Assembly: GCA_946402275.1 (NCBI GenBank)
Contig: CAMIVY010000005.1
Coordinates: 91,780-155,779, forward strand
DNA: 64,000 nt
From: an uncultured Prevotella sp.
GTDB lineage: Bacteria; Bacteroidota; Bacteroidia; Bacteroidales; Bacteroidaceae
Direction: 5' to 3'
Made by a program: the position numbers and the translations under genes. How positions within the stretch are numbered: the stretch's first letter is position 1; each line of letters opens with the position of its first letter. The notes beneath the pieces were generated by a model, which saw only the letters and a program-made list of their open reading frames with translations, was not told the origin of the DNA and did no database searches. Below, one piece after another: positions 61,214-64,000 of the stretch.

Positions 61214-61516
61214 TTACTCGAATTCAAAAATATTGATGAAACCGGTCAGTTGGAAAACATTCTTGATGTCTTCGTTTACATTGCGCAGCACGACCTTGCT
61301 ACCTACCGCCTTGGCACCTTTCAGGATGCTGAGCAGGATGCGCAAGCCGCTGGATGCGATATATTCCAGGCCTTTGCATTCTATGATGACATCCTTGCCG
61401 TTACTCTCGTAGAGCGGCTTCAGCAATTCCTCAACCTCCGTAGCTGCTGCGGTGTCCATCTCTCCTTCTAATGTGGCAACATACTTGCCGTCAATTTCTT
61501 CAACTTTTACGTTCAT
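61214..61516 (-). CDS. STAS-domain anti-sigma-factor antagonist
   Basis: A 100-residue single STAS domain (VEEIDGKYVATLEGEMDTAA, VIIECKGLEYIASSGLRILL). The Ser in SSGLRIL is the site that in SpoIIAA/RsbV-type proteins is phosphorylated by a kinase/anti-sigma protein. It should bind or release the RsbW-like domain of the upstream gene depending on its phosphorylation. The gene sits between the SpoIIE/RsbW fusion (25 bases upstream) and the desulfidase-like gene (20 bases downstream). No sigma-B-type factor is encoded here. Confidence 0.92.
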   Translation of the reverse strand: MNVKVEEIDGKYVATLEGEMDTAAATEVEELLKPLYESNGKDVIIECKGLEYIASSGLRILLSILKGAKAVGSKVVLRNVNEDIKNVFQLTGFINIFEFE

Positions 61517-61540
61517 AATACATAAAGATTTTAATAGTTG

Positions 61541-63712
61541 TTATTTCAATTTTTTGATAAGTGTCAGCACATTTTTCCCGTCCGTCCGCTCGTAATTGAT
61601 GCTGTCCATCAGTTCGCGCAACAGCAGGATACCCAGTCCGCCAATCTGACGGTCTTCAGCGGACAGTGTCGTGTCGGCCTTTTGCCGGGATGTGGGGTCA
61701 AAGGCAACACCCTCGTCGATAATCTGGAAGTGAAGGGAATGCCCGTCAGACAGCATGTTGATGGTGATGTCACCCTCCGTGCCCATCGGGTAGGCATAGT
61801 CTATCACGTTGACCACAGCCTCCTCTACGGCCAGCTGCAATTTCTTGGCTAACGAGGCATCGATGTCCAGCTTCGCAGTAGCCGATTTCATAAAGTCGCT
61901 GAATTGCTTGATCGCCCGTATATCGTTCTTGATGGTCAACGTCTCCGTCAGCGTACTCTCAAACTGCTGGGGCGTATATCGTATTACCAGCATCGTCAGG
62001 TCGTCGCTCTGCTCGGCATTCTTTACGAAACCGTCCACCGTTTTAGTGATGGTCTCCAGTATCTCATGGGGATTCTGACCTGTGCAGTCTTCAAGCACGT
62101 CCTGTACGCGCTTTAATCCAAACTGCCTGCGTGCCCGGTTCTTGGCTTCCGTCAGTCCGTCGGTATAGAGGAAGATGATGCTGTCGGGCTGCAGCGTCAG
62201 CGACTGTACACCATACTGCACGTCGTCAAACACACCGAGGGGTAGGTGGGTGGCGACATCTATCATCTTATATTCACCGTTCTCCATAATGATCGGTGCG
62301 TCGTGCCCCGCATCGCAGTAGCGCAGATTTCCCGTAGGCAGGTCCAGCACGCCGATGAACATGGTGACAAACATGTTCGTGTCGTTGCCCCGGCAAGCCG
62401 TTTCGTTGATAGTCTGCATAATGCGGGCGGGATTGCTTTCGTAGGCTGAGGCTGAACGGAACAGAGCATGGATGACAGCCATCAGTATGGCGGAGGGAGC
62501 ACCCTTGCCGCTGACGTCGCCGATGCAGAAGAACAGCTTCCCGTCGCGGATGAAGTAATCGTAGATGTCGCCACCCACCTCACGGGCAGGCTTCAGGAAA
62601 CCTGCCAGTTCTGCATCTTCAGCATCAAGCTCTCCTTGCGGCAACATGCTCTGCTGTATCTGGCTGGCCATCTGCAGCTCGCTGTCTATGCGCTCCTTCT
62701 CGGCATTAACCCTCTTCAGGTTCTTCAAATTGTTGGAACTGCGCCAGACGATGAGCCATGCAAAGAACAGGCCGATAATTAGCGGCAGCAGCATCATCAT
62801 CTGCATGGAGCGCAGTCTGCCAAAGACCTCACCGTCGTCCACGATATTGATAAGCACCCAGTCCGTCTTGCCGCCTACAGGGGTATAGAACACATGATGC
62901 TTGACACCGTCTTTCGACGTCATCATAAAGTAGCCATCCTTGTCGTTGTCAGCTTTCAATATCTGGAGAACTTCCTTGAACGCAGGATTCACCTTGCCTG
63001 CCAGCATGTTATAGTGACCCGTCACCAGAAAACGCTGAGTCGATTCATAAACCTTCTCCTCGTTCATGACATCTTCCAGCCAGTTGGTTGCAATGTCGGC
63101 AAACACAACACCCACAATACGGTTATGCTCATTGCGAATAGGAGTGCTGTACGTCGTTATAATACTCTTGTCGTCAGTATGGTTCTCATACGGCTCACTC
63201 CAGTGCGACACACCCCTTTCCACAGGAACCGTGTAATATTCCTTCTTCGTAGGATCCACGCCAAGACTACCCACCTGCAAGGTCATAATAGTATCGCCAC
63301 CCCTGCGCACAGCGTATGGCTCGAAAAACTTGCCCCTCTTCGAATAGTAGTTAGGAACAAAGGCAACACCGCTACCCCAGAAGGAAGCGTTGTTCTTGAG
63401 CATTCGCTTGGAAAGGTCGAACATCCAGCTAGGCTCTTCCAGACCTTCGCTCACCACCCATGACATGTTGTCGATAGTCACCTCCACATTAGCCAGCTTG
63501 TTGCGGATACACAGGTAGATGGCATTCATTTCCACATCCACCATCCGTTCCATAGTCCTTTGGATGAAGTTCTGTGCAGCATAGAACATAATGCCCGTCA
63601 TCAGCTCCAGCAGCAATACTGCCGAGATGATGACCGTCAGACTCGTGTTGGCTTTCATAAAACGGTTAAAACGCTTCCACCAACCATTATGGGTTGCTAC
63701 CGTCTTATTCAT
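61541..63712 (-). CDS. Membrane sensor with SpoIIE phosphatase and RsbW-like kinase domains
   Basis: A 723-residue membrane protein. The first helix is at about residues 25-47 (LTVIISAVLLLELMTGIMFY). A periplasmic Cache-type sensor runs to about 305 (GSGVAFVPNYYSKRGKFFEP, SIITTYSTPIRNEHNRIVGV); a second helix follows (MMLLPLIIGLFFAWLIVW). The PP2C/SpoIIE phosphatase (about 365-585) has metal-binding GGDIYDYF, CIGDVSGKGAPS, LYTDGLTEA and SDDLTMLVI. The C-terminal HATPase_c_2 domain (about 590-723) has the N box in AVEEAVVNVIDYAYP and GGLGILLLREL. Thus it holds both the phosphatase and the kinase of a partner-switching system acting on the STAS protein encoded next. Confidence 0.92.
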   Translation of the reverse strand: MNKTVATHNGWWKRFNRFMKANTSLTVIISAVLLLELMTGIMFYAAQNFIQRTMERMVDVEMNAIYLCIRNKLANVEVTIDNMSWVVSEGLEEPSWMFDLSKRMLKNNASFWGSGVAFVPNYYSKRGKFFEPYAVRRGGDTIMTLQVGSLGVDPTKKEYYTVPVERGVSHWSEPYENHTDDKSIITTYSTPIRNEHNRIVGVVFADIATNWLEDVMNEEKVYESTQRFLVTGHYNMLAGKVNPAFKEVLQILKADNDKDGYFMMTSKDGVKHHVFYTPVGGKTDWVLINIVDDGEVFGRLRSMQMMMLLPLIIGLFFAWLIVWRSSNNLKNLKRVNAEKERIDSELQMASQIQQSMLPQGELDAEDAELAGFLKPAREVGGDIYDYFIRDGKLFFCIGDVSGKGAPSAILMAVIHALFRSASAYESNPARIMQTINETACRGNDTNMFVTMFIGVLDLPTGNLRYCDAGHDAPIIMENGEYKMIDVATHLPLGVFDDVQYGVQSLTLQPDSIIFLYTDGLTEAKNRARRQFGLKRVQDVLEDCTGQNPHEILETITKTVDGFVKNAEQSDDLTMLVIRYTPQQFESTLTETLTIKNDIRAIKQFSDFMKSATAKLDIDASLAKKLQLAVEEAVVNVIDYAYPMGTEGDITINMLSDGHSLHFQIIDEGVAFDPTSRQKADTTLSAEDRQIGGLGILLLRELMDSINYERTDGKNVLTLIKKLK

Positions 63713-63778
63713 AGTTGTTATGTTAGCGCAAAGGGCTTTTAGTCTTTATAATCTCGTCAAGATTTACTTTATTGCCTA

Positions 63779-63810
63779 CAAAGATAAGAAATAATCTGAA
63801 TAAAAGCAAG
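63779..63810 (-). promoter_or_regulatory. Promoter of the SpoIIE-STAS-desulfidase-NRPS series
   Basis: CTTG (63807-63810), 20 bases, TATCTTTG (63779-63786) on the minus strand. It is the only clear promoter for this set of four genes, and the leader is about 60 bases. Confidence 0.7.
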
Positions 63811-63833
63811 AAAAAATGAATTTTTCTTGCTTT
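63803..63833 (-). terminator. Intrinsic terminator of the gene entering from the right edge
   Basis: A perfect 13-bp stem, AAAGCAAGAAAAA (63803-63815) with TTTTTCTTGCTTT (63821-63833), and a 5-base loop. On the minus strand it follows the stop of the partial gene at 63856 by about 22 bases. The T-rich tail is short (TATTC). The arm contains the upstream box of the next promoter. Confidence 0.65.
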
Positions 63834-63855
63834 ACCCGAGTTTTCTCGCTTCGCA

Positions 63856-64000
63856 CTATCGTTTGAAATTAGTCCTTCGGCGGTTTCCCGAGGGTCTCAC
63901 CGCGAAGTGAATCCAGATGACGTTGCGCTTCTGTTCTATCAGCAGCTCGCTGGTCACCCAACGCTTGAAGGCCTTCGCCTGTGGCAGTTTAGAAGAGAGA
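63856..64000 (-). CDS. C-terminal fragment, possibly an M15-type peptidase
   Basis: Only the last 47 codons are in the window (frame with first full codon at 63999). The end reads LLIEQKRNVIWIHFAVRPSG, then NRRRTNFKR and a stop. The W-I-H followed by a basic Asn-Arg tail resembles the C-terminal zinc-ligand region of phage-type M15 peptidases. A weaker resemblance of KAFKRWVTSEL to BRO-type antirepressors exists. The rest of the gene lies outside, so the call is tentative. Confidence 0.4.
   Translation of the reverse strand, partial: LSSKLPQAKAFKRWVTSELLIEQKRNVIWIHFAVRPSGNRRRTNFKR

Noticed and set aside
1..64000. tRNA, rRNA and insertion sequences
   Set aside because: I saw no tRNA cloverleaf, no rRNA stretch and no transposase. 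A dedicated scan (tRNAscan-SE, ISfinder) would be needed to exclude a missed short element.
63856..64000. Partial gene as a BRO-type phage antirepressor
   Set aside because: KAFKRWVTSEL fits loosely, but the following WIHFAVRPSGNRR is better explained by a peptidase M15 end. Neither can be settled from 47 residues.

Overview
The window comes from a Bacteroidales bacterium, most likely a gut or rumen Prevotella or close relative. The signs are: at least a dozen promoters of the Bacteroidetes type (TTTG, 19-20 bases, TAnnTTTG, often TACCTTTG); a TonB receptor paired with a DUF4249 lipoprotein; a propeller sensor with an AraC output; Reg_prop/Y_Y_Y, NigD and DUF4369 proteins; and many secreted enzymes for pectin, rhamnose and glucuronate side chains. 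No family or species assignment is certain from sequence alone.

Layout. 1-2353 (minus): DUF4249 lipoprotein and TonB receptor. 2525-7975 (plus): a pectin operon (PL1 lyase, DUF3826, beta-helix/DUF6298 protein) closed by an intrinsic terminator. 8111-8985 (plus): ECF sigma factor and an 84-residue stand-alone FecR-type N-terminal domain. 9018-13307 (minus): suf Fe-S cluster genes sufC, sufD, sufS with an unrelated membrane protein inserted at the head, next to a broken copy of the sufC start; no sufB is present. 13327-14695 (minus): purine permease. 15003-22000 (minus): 5'-nucleotidase, two amidohydrolases and a carboxylesterase, with a shared palindromic promoter element. 22143-37204 (minus): an AraC-type membrane regulator, then a secreted glycan operon (GH2, GH106, SGNH esterase, GH2, a kinase-less propeller/Y_Y_Y/AraC sensor, alpha/beta hydrolase). 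37745-40380 (plus): LytS/LytTR two-component pair preceded by three 22-bp direct repeats. 40381-43891 (minus): a DUF4369/thioredoxin-fold lipoprotein without the redox cysteines, then radC, GT2 and efp. 43942-48959 (plus): rpmH, then PASTA protein, rluD, ddl, acyltransferase and NigD-like lipoprotein. 48933-52468 (minus): a solute-binding histidine kinase coupled by an ATGA overlap to a GH67 alpha-glucuronidase. 52511-63810 (minus): SpoIIE/RsbW fusion, STAS protein, cysteine desulfidase-like protein and a 2439-residue two-module NRPS ending in a thioester reductase. 63856-64000: tail of a possible M15 peptidase.

The two most unusual things are the NRPS, whose C-A-T-C-A-T-R layout predicts release of a (probably N-acylated) dipeptide aldehyde or alcohol and which sits behind a partner-switching signalling module, and a set of small repeats placed inside or at the edges of genes. 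Seven heptamer arrays, one nonamer array and two hairpin-rich elements lie in promoters, at start/stop codons and, in frame, within conserved enzymes including the NRPS. A third palindromic family (GCGACC-AGGTCGAGCGC) sits at gene starts.
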